A DNA stretch of 64,000 nucleotides from Methylocystis echinoides (GCF_027923385.1 NZ_BSEC01000004.1:1-64000); one strand, 5' to 3'; shown: positions 1 through 8,204, numbered from the stretch's first letter. The notes: generated by a model not told the origin, from the sequence alone. A program made the numbers and translations.

Positions 1-309
1 CGGCTGGCCCGGCCACACCGGACAGGCCTCGCCCGCCGCATTGTCGCAGACGGTGAAAACGACATCCATTTTCGGCGCGTCGGGTCCGGCGAACTCTTCC
101 CAGCTCTTCGAGCGGAGGCCGTCTGTCGGGTAATCATAGGTCTCAAGCGTCTTCAGCGCGAACGGATTCACCACGCCCTTGGGGTGGCTTCCCGCGGAAA
201 AGGCGTTGAAGCGGCCCGCGCCTTCCATGCGCAGAATGCCTTCTGCGAGGATCGAGCGCGCCGTATTGCCGGTGCAGAGAAACAGGACGTTGTAAATGCG
301 GTCGGTCAC
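1..309 (-). CDS. arsC: Arsenate reductase ArsC (3' end outside the window)
   Basis: Reduces arsenate to arsenite in the cytosol using a low-molecular-weight-phosphatase fold. The visible 103 residues carry the phosphatase P-loop C12-TGNTA-R18-S19 and two further cysteines, C88 and C96, in the CDN...GEACP segment that completes the cysteine relay of thioredoxin- or mycothiol-linked ArsC enzymes. The start is GTG at 309, chosen because the ACG-free frame opens [15 protein letters not shown] and because GTGA overlaps the stop of the upstream arsI-like gene by four bases, typical of translational coupling. The C-terminal third lies beyond the window edge. Family assignment is firm; which thiol partner it uses cannot be told. 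Confidence 0.93.
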   Translation of the reverse strand, partial: MTDRIYNVLFLCTGNTARSILAEGILRMEGAGRFNAFSAGSHPKGVVNPFALKTLETYDYPTDGLRSKSWEEFAGPDAPKMDVVFTVCDNAAGEACPVWPGQP

Positions 310-794
310 GTGTCGGCTCCAGAACAACAAGCGGTTGCAACAGCAGGCGCAGGCTTTGGCCCGCAGCAGGAGGAGGCGGCCGCCGCGTTGCTTGCGCGAA
401 ATTGCGCCAGTGCTTCGTCGTCGCCGTAAATCGTGCTTTCGCCTGTCGTGAGGAAGGATTCCCACAAGAGCCCTTGCGGGTCCGAGGTCCACGCCTTTTC
501 GGACGTCGCGTAGCAGCAGGCCGCCGCCTTTTCTTCCAGCAGGGGGCGCCCGGCCTGTTGCAGGCGGGCGTGGACCTCGCGCAATTCTTCGGGCGTTTCA
601 ACCTGAATGCCGAGATGATCGACGCCAGCCTTTCCGCCACGCGCGGAAATCGCGAAATTTACACGCGGATCGTCCAGCATCCATTTTGCGTAGTCGGGCT
701 TGGCGACGTTCGGCTCCGCCCCGAAAAGCGAGCTATAAAAACGGATCGACCCCGCAAGGTCCTCAACGGACACGTGCACGTGCAGGCGTTTCAT
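306..794 (-). CDS. arsI: ArsI/CadI-family glyoxalase-fold metalloenzyme
   Basis: 162 residues of the vicinal-oxygen-chelate (glyoxalase/bleomycin) fold. The family includes ArsI, a non-heme iron C-As lyase that demethylates trivalent organoarsenicals, and cadmium-induced CadI proteins. The vicinal pair C93-C94 within AACCYAT is the ArsI arsenical-binding signature; H5 or H7, H60 and E112 fit the metal triad. Odd feature: a cysteine-rich tail with two more CC pairs (143-144 and 156-157) after an Ala-rich linker. It lies between arsR (32-base overlap) and arsC (4-base overlap), so the three form one operon. Organoarsenical lyase activity is inferred from the motif; a simple metal-binding role is the alternative. 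Confidence 0.85.
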   Translation of the reverse strand: MKRLHVHVSVEDLAGSIRFYSSLFGAEPNVAKPDYAKWMLDDPRVNFAISARGGKAGVDHLGIQVETPEELREVHARLQQAGRPLLEEKAAACCYATSEKAWTSDPQGLLWESFLTTGESTIYGDDEALAQFRASNAAAASSCCGPKPAPAVATACCSGADT

Positions 795-1128
795 GACGTT
801 CCTTTGGCTGACAAGTTGCAGAAGTGGGGGAGCATTCAGCGGCGTCGCCTTGGCAGCAATTCTCGGTCATGTAAGCGAGCAGCGCGTTCATGACCGGATA
901 GACCGCCGAGTAGATCAGCGACCGACTTTCGCGCCGGAAGGTTATGAGATCCGCGTGTTTGAGCTGGCTGAGGTGAAAGGACAACGTCGCGGGCGCAAGC
1001 CCCAGCCGCTCGCCGATTTGGCCTGCGGGGAGCCCCTCAGGTCCGGCCTGCATGAGCAGCCGAAAAATGTCGAGCCGCGTCTCGTGACCGAGCGCGACAA
1101 GGGCGGCTATGGCCTCATGTCTTTCCAT
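763..1128 (-). CDS. arsR: ArsR/SmtB-family metalloregulator
   Basis: 121-residue winged-helix repressor. Residues about 8-75 carry the ArsR fold with the recognition helix around 45-60 (LAPATLSFHLSQL). No CVC motif is present in the DNA-binding helix; instead the candidate inducer thiols are near the C-terminus, C91-C92, C99 and C106, as in ArsR types that sense As(III) with C-terminal cysteines. It is first in the arsR-arsI-arsC unit and probably represses its own promoter in the AT-rich 53-base gap upstream (1129-1181). Overlap with the next gene is 32 bases. Assignment is secure; the exact inducer (As(III), methylated arsenical or antimonite) is inferred from the neighbours. Confidence 0.92.
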   Translation of the reverse strand: MERHEAIAALVALGHETRLDIFRLLMQAGPEGLPAGQIGERLGLAPATLSFHLSQLKHADLITFRRESRSLIYSAVYPVMNALLAYMTENCCQGDAAECSPTSATCQPKERHETPARARVR

Positions 1129-1181
1129 AGTTCGAATATGATGGAAATATCATTGGCGTCAAGTCCCCAAAACCGCCCATC

Positions 1182-1409
1182 TCACCCACTCGAACAGCGG
1201 CCAGTCGCGGCGCCGCGCCATTTGGCTTCCTGCATTGGCTGGCAGGGCGCGTCGCCATAGGAGCAGAAGACGCAGCAATCCCCAGCCTTTGGCCTGAGCA
1301 GCGCGCCGCAGCCCTTGCATTCATAGAAGAACTGGCAGGCGTTAGTCGGCATCGTCTCAGCCGATTGGCAGCCGCAGGACGGGCAGGTAATCATTGAGAC
1401 GAGTTGCAT
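1182..1409 (-). CDS. GDCCVxC-motif protein of mercury/arsenic loci
   Basis: 75-residue cysteine-rich protein with the diagnostic motif GDCCVFC at residues 43-49. Other thiols are C9, C12, C14, C25, C31, C34 and C56, suggesting one or two zinc-ribbon-like metal sites. The family is known from proteobacterial mercury-resistance neighbourhoods, and some members are selenoproteins; here all positions are ordinary Cys codons. Its ATG overlaps the merT stop as ATGA (1409-1411), so it is the second gene of a merT operon. It may bind or hand on Hg(II) or another soft metal; no biochemical role is established to my knowledge. Confidence 0.85.
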   Translation of the reverse strand: MQLVSMITCPSCGCQSAETMPTNACQFFYECKGCGALLRPKAGDCCVFCSYGDAPCQPMQEAKWRGAATGRCSSG

Positions 1410-1837
1410 CAGCGGCCCCGAAACAGCTTGAGCAGCGCGGGGTCGATATAGCCCCAGCTTGCCGCCGCCAGCACGGTTACCGAGGCGCCGAGCAGCAGCG
1501 CGAGCGCCATGCGGCTTCGTTCGGACGATGCGCAGCTTTCACCCGAGACGCACGCAACAGGGCCCTTGAGCCACGACCAGCCCCAACCTCCGAGGGTCCC
1601 TAAGGCGCTAATCGAGAGAAGCGGAACGCGCCAGGAGGCGACCTCGTCAAGGCCGCTTAAAACGCTTGCGCTCGCGCCGAGCGCCGCGAGCCCCATGGGA
1701 ATGACGCAGCATGAAGACGCCACGACGGCGCCGAGACCCGTGACGAGTCCAAGCGCGGCGAACCACGTCGGTGGAGCTACTGCGGGGGGAGACGCACAGG
1801 CCGGCCTCCTCTCTTGCGCGGCGTCGTTGATCGTCAT
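1409..1837 (-). CDS. merT: Mercuric ion transport protein MerT
   Basis: 142-residue inner-membrane Hg(II) importer. Three hydrophobic segments are visible (about 25-48, 55-85 and 110-130). The first carries the vicinal pair C43-C44 (ASSCCVIPMG) that accepts Hg(II); the loop before the third helix has the second pair C96 and C102, as in classical MerT. The start at 1837 (MTINDAAQ) is preferred over the longer open frame because the upstream part would run through the Mer operator. No merP or merA is seen in the window, so Hg(II) entering here would need a reductase encoded elsewhere, or the GDCCVxC protein replaces part of the pathway. Confidence 0.9.
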   Translation of the reverse strand: MTINDAAQERRPACASPPAVAPPTWFAALGLVTGLGAVVASSCCVIPMGLAALGASASVLSGLDEVASWRVPLLSISALGTLGGWGWSWLKGPVACVSGESCASSERSRMALALLLGASVTVLAAASWGYIDPALLKLFRGR

Positions 1838-1862
1838 GGCTGATTTCCTCGATGGTTCGGCT

Positions 1863-1893
1863 ATCCTGCACCCCGTAGCGACTACGGGTGCAA
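1863..1893 (-). promoter_or_regulatory. MerR-type promoter/operator of merT
   Basis: Read on the minus strand, a -35 TTGCAC (1888-1893) and a -10 CAGGAT (1863-1868) are separated by exactly 19 bases, the over-long spacer of MerR-activated promoters. The spacer holds the dyad CCGTAG-TCG-CTACGG. This aligns base for base with the Tn501-type arrangement TTGACT-19-TAAGGT. It lies between divergent merT and merR, so one operator should serve both. Confidence 0.85.
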
Positions 1894-1900
1894 GAGAAAA

Positions 1901-2305
1901 ATGACCCTGACGATCGGGCAGCTCGCGACCGCGGCGGGCGTCAATCTGGAGACCGTGCGTTATTACGAGCGCATCAGGCTCATGCCACGCCCGGCGCGGT
2001 CGGCGAGCGGGCATCGCGCCTATGAAGATGCGCATGTTCAAAGGCTGGCCTTCATCCGCCGCGCTCGTGAGCTTGGATTCGGCATACCGCAAATCCGGGC
2101 TTTGCTTGCTCTTGCGGAGCCGACCCACGCTTCTTGCGCTGAAGTAAGAGAGATCGCGCGGGGGCATCTCGATGCTGTACGGACAAAGCTCGCGGACCTC
2201 GCCCGACTTGAGAGCCTTCTAGCCGAAACAGTTTCGCGCTGCTCCGGCGACCCAGCCCCTTCCTGTCCCGTGCTTGATATGCTGGTGACAGCAGAGCGGG
2301 CATAA
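1901..2305 (+). CDS. merR: Mercury-responsive regulator MerR
   Basis: 134-residue MerR-family activator. N-terminal winged helix at 1-70 (TIGQLATAAGVNLETVRYYE), long dimerisation helix about 80-115, and three cysteines C79, C114 and C122 spaced like C82, C117 and C126 of Tn501 MerR, which coordinate one Hg(II) across the dimer. Divergent from merT with the 19-base-spacer promoter between them, so it should distort that promoter into activity when Hg(II) is bound. A zinc or lead MerR is the alternative, but cysteine spacing and the neighbouring merT favour Hg(II). Confidence 0.92.
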   Translation: MTLTIGQLATAAGVNLETVRYYERIRLMPRPARSASGHRAYEDAHVQRLAFIRRARELGFGIPQIRALLALAEPTHASCAEVREIARGHLDAVRTKLADLARLESLLAETVSRCSGDPAPSCPVLDMLVTAERA

Positions 2306-2347
2306 ACTGCGATTTCCTTATCGCCGGGAAGCGGCCTGAGGCAGGGC

Positions 2348-3169
2348 TCAACTGTGCCGCCAGACCTTAATGGCGGAAGCAATCAGGATCCCCGCCAGCA
2401 GCGGCAGTAAAATCGAGCTGGGGATAATTCCCAGCAACCGTCCGCCGATAAACGTTCCCACGATGGAGCCGAGGGCGATCACAAGGACGAAGGAGCGGCT
2501 TCGCTTGAGGATTGAGAAGCTCTGGTCGCGGCTATAGCGCGTGAAGCCGACGATCATTGTTGGCAAGCTGACCGCAAGCGAAAGGCTTCCAGCAAGCTTG
2601 ATATCCACGCCGAACAGCAGCACCAGAGTGGGAATGAGCAGCTCGCCTCCCGCTACCCCGAGGAGCGAGGCGACCACCCCGATGACAAAACCTGCCGCCA
2701 CTCCGGCGATGAGCTGAAAGCCGCCGCTTGCCAGGGCGGTCCCGCCACCGTGTCGATCGTGGCCGAAGATCAGCACTAGGGCGATAATGAGCAGCAGGGT
2801 TGCAATCACGCGATAAAGAATCGCGGATTTGAGGCGGGTCGCCCACCCCGCCCCAAGCCATGCGCCAAGGAGGCTCCCGGCCAGAAGGTTGACGACAATT
2901 GGCCAGTGTGCGCCGACTTCCTGCAGCGGCACGGCCGCCGCCCGGAACGGCAAGGCCGTGGCGACAACGACAAGACTTGTGGCCTTGTTGACAATGATTG
3001 CTTCGAGAGCAGGGAACCGAAACACGCCAATCAGGAGTGGCAGGCGAAACTCGGCCCCGCCCAAGCCAATAAGGCCGCCGAGGGATCCGATAACCGCCCC
3101 GCCGCTGAACACCGCCGCTTTGTTGTCTCGCACCCCTGCCCCCTTTTTCGAGAGGGTCGCACAGAACAT
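2348..3169 (-). CDS. TauE/SafE (DUF81) family membrane permease
   Basis: 273 residues with about eight hydrophobic segments arranged as two homologous halves, each starting with a glycine-rich helix (GSLGGLIGLGG near 28 and GVVASLLGVAGGELLIPTL near 165). This is the sulfite exporter TauE/SafE family, which exports small sulfur-containing anions or sulfonates. Members are frequent in metal-resistance islands, but a metal substrate is not shown. It stands alone, convergent with merR (42-base gap). The IS630 element starts 38 bases upstream of its ATG, so its own promoter may have been replaced. Confidence 0.85.
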   Translation of the reverse strand: MFCATLSKKGAGVRDNKAAVFSGGAVIGSLGGLIGLGGAEFRLPLLIGVFRFPALEAIIVNKATSLVVVATALPFRAAAVPLQEVGAHWPIVVNLLAGSLLGAWLGAGWATRLKSAILYRVIATLLLIIALVLIFGHDRHGGGTALASGGFQLIAGVAAGFVIGVVASLLGVAGGELLIPTLVLLFGVDIKLAGSLSLAVSLPTMIVGFTRYSRDQSFSILKRSRSFVLVIALGSIVGTFIGGRLLGIIPSSILLPLLAGILIASAIKVWRHS

Positions 3170-3207
3170 GCCACCCGGCCTAAATTCTCTCTGCTCGGAT
3201 TCAGCTA

Positions 3208-4330
3208 GTACCCACTATCGCTGATTGGTGAGTCATGATTCAAGGCTGCATGAGCAGCCAATTGAAAGCGACACCGATTGAATTGACGGATGAAGAGCGA
3301 ACCGAGCTCGAGGGTTTGGCGCGCTCGACCCGAACGGAGCATCGCACGCGTCTGAAGGCGCAAATCGTGCTCATGGCGGCAGAGGGTGCCGCCACCCGGG
3401 CGATTGGTCGCGCGCTCGGATGCACGACCGGCACGGCGTCGAAATGGCGCGTGCGCTACGCCGAGCTTCGCCTTGCCGGTTTTTCGGAAGTCGGCGAGCG
3501 CGGCGCGGCGCCTAAATACGACGATGAAACCGACCGGCGCATCCTGGCCTTGCTCAATCGCAAACCGCCGGAAGGCTACGCCAACTGGACTGGACCGCTC
3601 GTCGCCAAAGCGCTCGGCGACGTCAATGTCCAATATGTCTGGCGCTTCCTGCGCACGCACAAGATCGACCTGTCGGGCCGCAAGTCCTGGTGCGTCAGCA
3701 ACGACCCGGAGTTCGCGGCCAAGGCCGCTGAGATCGTCGGGCTCTACATGGCGCCACCCGAGAACGCCATCGTGCTTGCCGTGGACGAAAAACCATCAAT
3801 CCAGGCACTGGAGCGCTCGCAGGGTTATTTGAAGCTGCCGAACGGACGCGCCCTGATCGGTCAATCGCACGATTACAAAAGGCATGGAACGACGACGCTT
3901 TTCGCAGCGCTCGATCTCGAGAGTGGCAAGGTCGTCGGCAAACATTACAAGCGCCGCCGTCGCGTCGAGTTCCTTGACTTCATGAACAAGGTCGTCGCCG
4001 CCTATCCTGACAAGGAAATCCATGTCGTTCTGGATAATCTCTCCACCCACAAGCCCAGGCGCGACATGTGGCTCAAGCGCCACAAAAACGTGCATTTCCA
4101 CTTCACGCCGACGCACGCCTCTTGGCTCAACCAAGTCGAAATCTGGTTCTCGATCCTCTCGGGCAAGTCACTGAACGGCGCCTCGTTCCAAAGCGTCCCC
4201 GAACTTATCGCCCATATCGAGGCGTTCATCGCAAGCTACAATGAAACCGCAAGGCCGTTCGTCTGGACCAAAAGCGAAGTCCATCAAAAACGCCTCAAAC
4301 CGTGTTTCGCGGAACAGTGATTCTGGGTAC
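3208..4330 (+). mobile_element. IS630-family insertion sequence with TA target duplication
   Basis: The terminal sequence GTACCCA at 3208 is mirrored as TGGGTAC ending at 4330; the inverted repeat continues imperfectly for about 19 bases (ATCGCTG against ATCACTG). Both ends are flanked by TA (3206-3207 and 4331-4332), the duplicated dinucleotide expected of IS630/Tc1-mariner elements. The element is 1123 bases and has one transposase. It sits at the broken 5' half of an MFS gene. Confidence 0.9.
3235..4320 (+). CDS. IS630-family DDE transposase
   Basis: 361 residues. An N-terminal helix-turn-helix region (about 30-80, helix-rich with ATRAIGRALGCTTGTASKWR) is followed by a DDE catalytic core: D184 in LAVDEKPS, D267 in LDNLSTHK and E302 in NQVEIWF. 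Spacing and motifs are those of the IS630 group. The reading frame is intact and reaches within ten bases of the right terminal repeat, so the element may still be active. A start at 3250 (MSSQLKATP) is equally possible. It catalyses cut-and-paste transposition into TA sites. Confidence 0.93.
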   Translation: MIQGCMSSQLKATPIELTDEERTELEGLARSTRTEHRTRLKAQIVLMAAEGAATRAIGRALGCTTGTASKWRVRYAELRLAGFSEVGERGAAPKYDDETDRRILALLNRKPPEGYANWTGPLVAKALGDVNVQYVWRFLRTHKIDLSGRKSWCVSNDPEFAAKAAEIVGLYMAPPENAIVLAVDEKPSIQALERSQGYLKLPNGRALIGQSHDYKRHGTTTLFAALDLESGKVVGKHYKRRRRVEFLDFMNKVVAAYPDKEIHVVLDNLSTHKPRRDMWLKRHKNVHFHFTPTHASWLNQVEIWFSILSGKSLNGASFQSVPELIAHIEAFIASYNETARPFVWTKSEVHQKRLKPCFAEQ

Positions 4331-4333
4331 TAG

Positions 4334-4542
4334 TCCCATCGCTCGCATCGAGTCGACCAGCGCGCCAGATACATGCGCGCTGCGACGGTAACGATCCCGC
4401 GGACGATTCGGATTTACGTCGCATCCCAGCCTTGGCTCGACCAAAAGTAGATTGCGAGCAATGGCCCCAGCCAGCCTTGGACGTCGGCGAGCAGGAAATT
4501 GAGCCAGTCGAGCGCGGCTCGGTTTCGCATGGCGTCTCTCAT
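4334..4542 (-). pseudogene. 5' fragment of an MFS transporter, broken at the IS630 element
   Basis: On the minus strand, MRNRAALDWLNFLLADV from 4530 resembles the first helix of major-facilitator permeases (LNF.LADV..GLGP). The frame stops at 4414 after GWDAT, yet in another frame the text GALVDSMRAMG follows (ending at about 4335), matching the helix 2-3 region of the same family. At least one frameshift is therefore present, and the gene ends at the right IS630 end. No continuation appears on the other side of the element, so a deletion accompanied or followed the insertion. Confidence 0.6.
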
Positions 4543-4650
4543 GTTTGGTTCAAAGGGTCAGGCATTTGGCTCTCGGACGTGGGCGCCACCTGTATAGGCG
4601 TAGGGAAAACCGAAGAAACCTGAGAGTGAGAGTGTGGACGAGAGGTCGGT

Positions 4651-4690
4651 GACGGGTTGAGGTCCGAGAGTGAGGCTCTCGGCGCCCGTC
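4651..4690 (+). promoter_or_regulatory. Structured two-helix leader before the DUF932 gene (copy 1)
   Basis: GACGGG (4651-4656) pairs perfectly with CCCGTC (4685-4690), enclosing a second helix CCGAGAG (4664-4670) / CTCTCGG (4676-4682) with loop TGAGG. The sequence GCGGAG follows as a likely ribosome binding site, then ATG at 4704. The same element precedes the ParB-like gene at 6011-6051. Candidate cis-acting RNA controlling translation, or a protein-binding leader. The rest of 4543-4650 shows nothing I recognise. Confidence 0.6.
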
Positions 4691-4703
4691 GCGGAGACGA
4701 TCG

Positions 4704-5897
4704 ATGACCCAGGTGGAGATTTTGGATTCGGCTCGGGGCCATGGCGGCTACAAGGTCGACGCGAGCCGCGGTGAGCGCATTGGCCGCGTGTCGTCCGAGT
4801 GGTTTTCTCGGCCTTCAGATGAGCGATACCTGTCACTGTCGGATCTGTTTGCCGCCGTGCGTGGCCGGACGGAGCGCAGCCGCACGAGGACAATCGAGAG
4901 CGCCGCAATCCGGGTGGAAGCCAGCCGCGACGACGCCGAACGGATTTTACTTGCAATACCGGGTTCCGATAGTCCGGTCGCCATGACCCATTGGAGCTTC
5001 AGCCAGCTCGCAAGCCTGGTCGGCGCGCCGGCGGCGTACCTTCGGCAGCTCCCGGCCCCGCTCGCCGGAATCAATCTGCAATATGGCTTAACTTCACACC
5101 GCGCCGAGCAGGTGAAAACGCTGGAGATCGAAAATGGCCGCGCCGAGCTGCGCGCGGTGACCGGCCCTGACTATGGCCGGATCTATGACCATGAGCTCGT
5201 CTCCGCGGTGCAGCGCATCGCCGGGAACGGTACGGGCGACACACGTTGGAAGGTGCCAGGCGTGCTGGATTGGTCGACGGGAATCTACAACCCGAAGGTC
5301 GACGTCACCGAGGAGACGACGACGCTCTACGCGTCGGACCGGGATGTCTTCCTGTTTCTCGTCGATGATTTCAATCCGATCGAGGCCGGGAGTCTTCCCG
5401 ACGGCTCGCCAGATCTTTTCTTTAGAGGCTTCTACTGCTGGAATTCAGAGGTGGGCGCGAAGACGCTCGGCATTGCCAGCTTCTATCTGCGCGCCGTGTG
5501 TCAGAACCGCAATCTCTGGGGCGTTGAGGATTTCGAGGAGATTACGATCCGCCACTCGAAATACGCCGCTGCACGCTTCGCGCATGAGGCGGCGCCGGCG
5601 TTGACCCGCTTCGCCAATTCCTCGCCCCTGCCCTTCGTCAACGGGGTCAAGGCGGCGCGGCAGCGGATCGTTGCCCGCAATGACGACGACCGCACGGAAT
5701 TCCTGCGCAAGCGCGGTTTCTCGAAAGCCGAGACGGCGAAGATCATCCAGACAGTCCTCGCCGAGGAAGGCCGCAAGCCCGAGAGTGTGTTCGATTTCGT
5801 GCAGGGAATCACGGCTGTCGCGCGCGGGAAGACCCACCAGGACGCTCGGCTCGATTTAGAGGCGCGCGCCAAGAAGCTCTTCGAGCGCGCCTCCTGA
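4704..5897 (+). CDS. DUF932 plasmid protein
   Basis: 397 residues of the DUF932 family (phage/plasmid-like protein, TIGR03299 type), common in the same position, ahead of ParB-like and Toprim genes, on alphaproteobacterial plasmids. The core is about residues 90-330 (for example VKTLEIENGRAELRAVTGPDYGRIYDH cut here to its key words RAVTGPDYGRIYD, and NRNLWG near 270). Biochemical function is unknown; a role in plasmid DNA processing or entry is a guess from context. The start at 4704 follows GGAG and the structured leader. No signal peptide or membrane segment is seen. Family call strong, function open. Confidence 0.85.
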   Translation: MTQVEILDSARGHGGYKVDASRGERIGRVSSEWFSRPSDERYLSLSDLFAAVRGRTERSRTRTIESAAIRVEASRDDAERILLAIPGSDSPVAMTHWSFSQLASLVGAPAAYLRQLPAPLAGINLQYGLTSHRAEQVKTLEIENGRAELRAVTGPDYGRIYDHELVSAVQRIAGNGTGDTRWKVPGVLDWSTGIYNPKVDVTEETTTLYASDRDVFLFLVDDFNPIEAGSLPDGSPDLFFRGFYCWNSEVGAKTLGIASFYLRAVCQNRNLWGVEDFEEITIRHSKYAAARFAHEAAPALTRFANSSPLPFVNGVKAARQRIVARNDDDRTEFLRKRGFSKAETAKIIQTVLAEEGRKPESVFDFVQGITAVARGKTHQDARLDLEARAKKLFERAS

Positions 5898-6010
5898 CAT
5901 CCACGTCGTTGCAAGCTTTCCGCGCAGCCTGCAGCTGTCGCGGCGGCTCCTTACCCGAGTGAGTTTTGGCGGCGTCGTCCTCAAAGTCAGAGGGCGGCGC
6001 TGCGCTTCGT

Positions 6011-6051
6011 GACGAGGTGGAGGTCGAGAGAGAGGCTCTCGGTCGCCCGTC
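6011..6051 (+). promoter_or_regulatory. Structured two-helix leader before the ParB-like gene (copy 2)
   Basis: GACG (6011-6014) pairs with CGTC (6048-6051), and CGAGAG (6025-6030) with CTCTCG (6036-6041) around loop AGAGG; GCGGAG follows, then ATG at 6066. It matches copy 1 in helix sequence, order and distance to the start codon, with differences mainly in loop and linker bases. The flanking gap 5898-6010 holds no gene. Confidence 0.6.
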
Positions 6052-6065
6052 GCGGAGTTAAAACA

Positions 6066-8204
6066 ATGACAAAATCGGTCCAGAAAATCCAGCTGAGCGC
6101 GTCGCGCGATATTCCGTTCAGCAAGCTGGTGCTATCTCAGTCGAATGTGCGGCGGATCAAGGCCGGCGTCTCGATCGAAGAGCTCGCAGAAGACATCGCC
6201 CGTCGAACGCTCTTGCAGAGCATCACCGTGCGGCCGGTGCTCGACGATCAAGGCGCCGAGACGGGCCTATTCGAAATCCCAGCGGGCGGGCGCCGTTATC
6301 GGGCGCTGGAGCTTCTCGTGAAGCAGAAGCGCCTGGCCCGCAACGCGCTCATCCCTTGCGTGGTGCGGACGGACGGAATCGCGGAAGAAGACAGTCTTGC
6401 CGAAAACGTCCAGCGCGCGCCATTGCATCCGCTCGATCAGTTCCGCGCCTTCCTGACCTTGCGCGAAAAAGGAAATAGCGAGGAGGAAATCGCCGCCGCC
6501 TTCTTCGTCAGCGTCGCCGTCGTCAAACAGCGCCTGCGGCTTGCCTCGGTGTCGCCCCAGCTTCTCGACGTCTATGTCGAGGACGGCATGACCCTCGACC
6601 AGCTGATGGCCTTCACGGTCAACCCCGACCATGAGCGGCAATTACAGGCCTGGGAGGCGATCCAGCGTTCCTACAACAAGGAAGCCTATCAGATCCGCCG
6701 GCTTCTCACCGAGGACACTATGCGCGCCTCAGACAAGCGGGCGCTCTATGCGGCCGAAGAATACAAGGCCGTCGGGGGTCCTGTCATGCGCGACCTCTTC
6801 CAGAGCGACGACGGCGGCTGGCTGCAGGACGTTCCCCTGCTCGAACGGCTTGTCGCCGAGAAGCTGGCGCGCGACGCCGAGCCCATCCGAGCGGAGGGCT
6901 GGAAATGGGTCGAGACGGCGATCGACTTCCCTTACGGCCACACTTATGGGCTTCGCCATCTTCAGGGCGAACGCCAGCCTTTAACTGAAGAGGAGGCCGC
7001 TGCCCGCGAGGCGCTTCGCAACGAGGCCGAACAATTGGAGGCGGCCTATTCGGAGGCCGAGGAAATCCCGGAGGAGTTCGACGCGCGTCTCGCCGAGATT
7101 GAGGCGGCGCTCGAAGCTTTCGCGGATCGGCCGGTTCTCTTCGTCCCGGAGGAGATCGCTCGCGCCGGCGTCTTTGTCAGCATCGATGGGAGCGGACGTC
7201 TACGGGTCGAGCGCGGCTATGTGCGGCCGGAGGACGAAGCGCCAATCGAAGAATTCGAGACGCCTGAGGTCGTGACCGAGGCGGGGGAAGCCTATACGAT
7301 GCGTTCGTCTCTGGCCTCCTCATTCGCACCTGACGACGGCGAAACCGCGAAATCCGGAGTTGTTGCGGACGAGGGGGATGAAGAGCTCAGGCCCTTGCCC
7401 GACAAATTGCTCACCGAGCTGACCGCCTATCGCACGCTGGCGCTGCGCGAGGCGGTCGGCAAGGATCCGGCGATCGCACACCTCTTGGCCCTCCACGCCA
7501 TGTGCCTGCGGCTGTTCTATCGCTATGCCGTGGACACCTGCCTCGAGATTGACGCCAAGAACGTCGCCTTCGGCGCGCAGGCGCCGGGGCTCTCCGACAC
7601 GCCGCTCGCGACGAAGGTCGACGCCCGCCATCTCGACTGGTCCCAGCAATTGCCGGTGGAGCCGCAGGACCTGTGGGATGCGCTGACGACCTTCGACGCC
7701 GATACGCGTCAGCGTCTGTTCGCGCATTGTGTTTCGTTGACCCTGAACGCCGTGCACGAGCCCTGGAGCCGCCGGCCGCGGGCGATAGCCCATGCCGACC
7801 GGCTCTGCTCGACGCTCTCTCTCGACGTCGCGGCGACGGGGTGGACGCCCACGGTTGACAATTTCCTTGGCCGCGTCACCAAGGCGCGCATCGTCCAGGC
7901 AGTTCGCGAGGCGAAAGGCGCCGATGTCGCCCGACGGATCGAGACGCTCAAGAAGGGCGATATGGCGCGGGAAGCGGAAACGCTTCTGACCGGCGCGGGC
8001 TGGCTGCCCGAGCCGCTGCGCACCCCGGGGCATTGTTCGCAGGCCTCATTGGAAGGGAGTTCTCCTTCAGCGCCGGAGGAAGCCGCAGCGGTCGAAGACG
8101 GCGCAGGGGCAGAAGGCGATCCTGCATTCGACGAAATTGTCGCGCCTGATGAGGATGCCGAGCCGGCGCCGGTCGACGACGCTCAAAGCATCGCCGCCGA
8201 GTAA
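6066..8204 (+). CDS. Large ParB/RepB/Spo0J-type nuclease-fold protein
   Basis: 712 residues. Residues about 12-130 form a ParB N-terminal domain with the arginine patch AGGRRYRAL (73-81) and the box-II segment ENVQRAPLHPLDQFRAF (113-129); a helix-turn-helix follows at about 138-165 (EEEIAAAFFVSVAVVKQRLRL). The rest is long, charged and variable, as in the large ParB-like proteins of Rhizobiales plasmids, much longer than partition ParB (about 300). No parA is adjacent, so a classical partition role is uncertain; CTP-dependent DNA binding is known for the fold. Start at 6066 was chosen over 6009 because the longer frame overlaps the structured leader. Confidence 0.85.
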   Translation: MTKSVQKIQLSASRDIPFSKLVLSQSNVRRIKAGVSIEELAEDIARRTLLQSITVRPVLDDQGAETGLFEIPAGGRRYRALELLVKQKRLARNALIPCVVRTDGIAEEDSLAENVQRAPLHPLDQFRAFLTLREKGNSEEEIAAAFFVSVAVVKQRLRLASVSPQLLDVYVEDGMTLDQLMAFTVNPDHERQLQAWEAIQRSYNKEAYQIRRLLTEDTMRASDKRALYAAEEYKAVGGPVMRDLFQSDDGGWLQDVPLLERLVAEKLARDAEPIRAEGWKWVETAIDFPYGHTYGLRHLQGERQPLTEEEAAAREALRNEAEQLEAAYSEAEEIPEEFDARLAEIEAALEAFADRPVLFVPEEIARAGVFVSIDGSGRLRVERGYVRPEDEAPIEEFETPEVVTEAGEAYTMRSSLASSFAPDDGETAKSGVVADEGDEELRPLPDKLLTELTAYRTLALREAVGKDPAIAHLLALHAMCLRLFYRYAVDTCLEIDAKNVAFGAQAPGLSDTPLATKVDARHLDWSQQLPVEPQDLWDALTTFDADTRQRLFAHCVSLTLNAVHEPWSRRPRAIAHADRLCSTLSLDVAATGWTPTVDNFLGRVTKARIVQAVREAKGADVARRIETLKKGDMAREAETLLTGAGWLPEPLRTPGHCSQASLEGSSPSAPEEAAAVEDGAGAEGDPAFDEIVAPDEDAEPAPVDDAQSIAAE

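Noticed and set aside
6009..6065. Longer N-terminus of the ParB-like protein
   Set aside because: It would translate the structured leader; the ATG at 6066 is placed as in the DUF932 copy.
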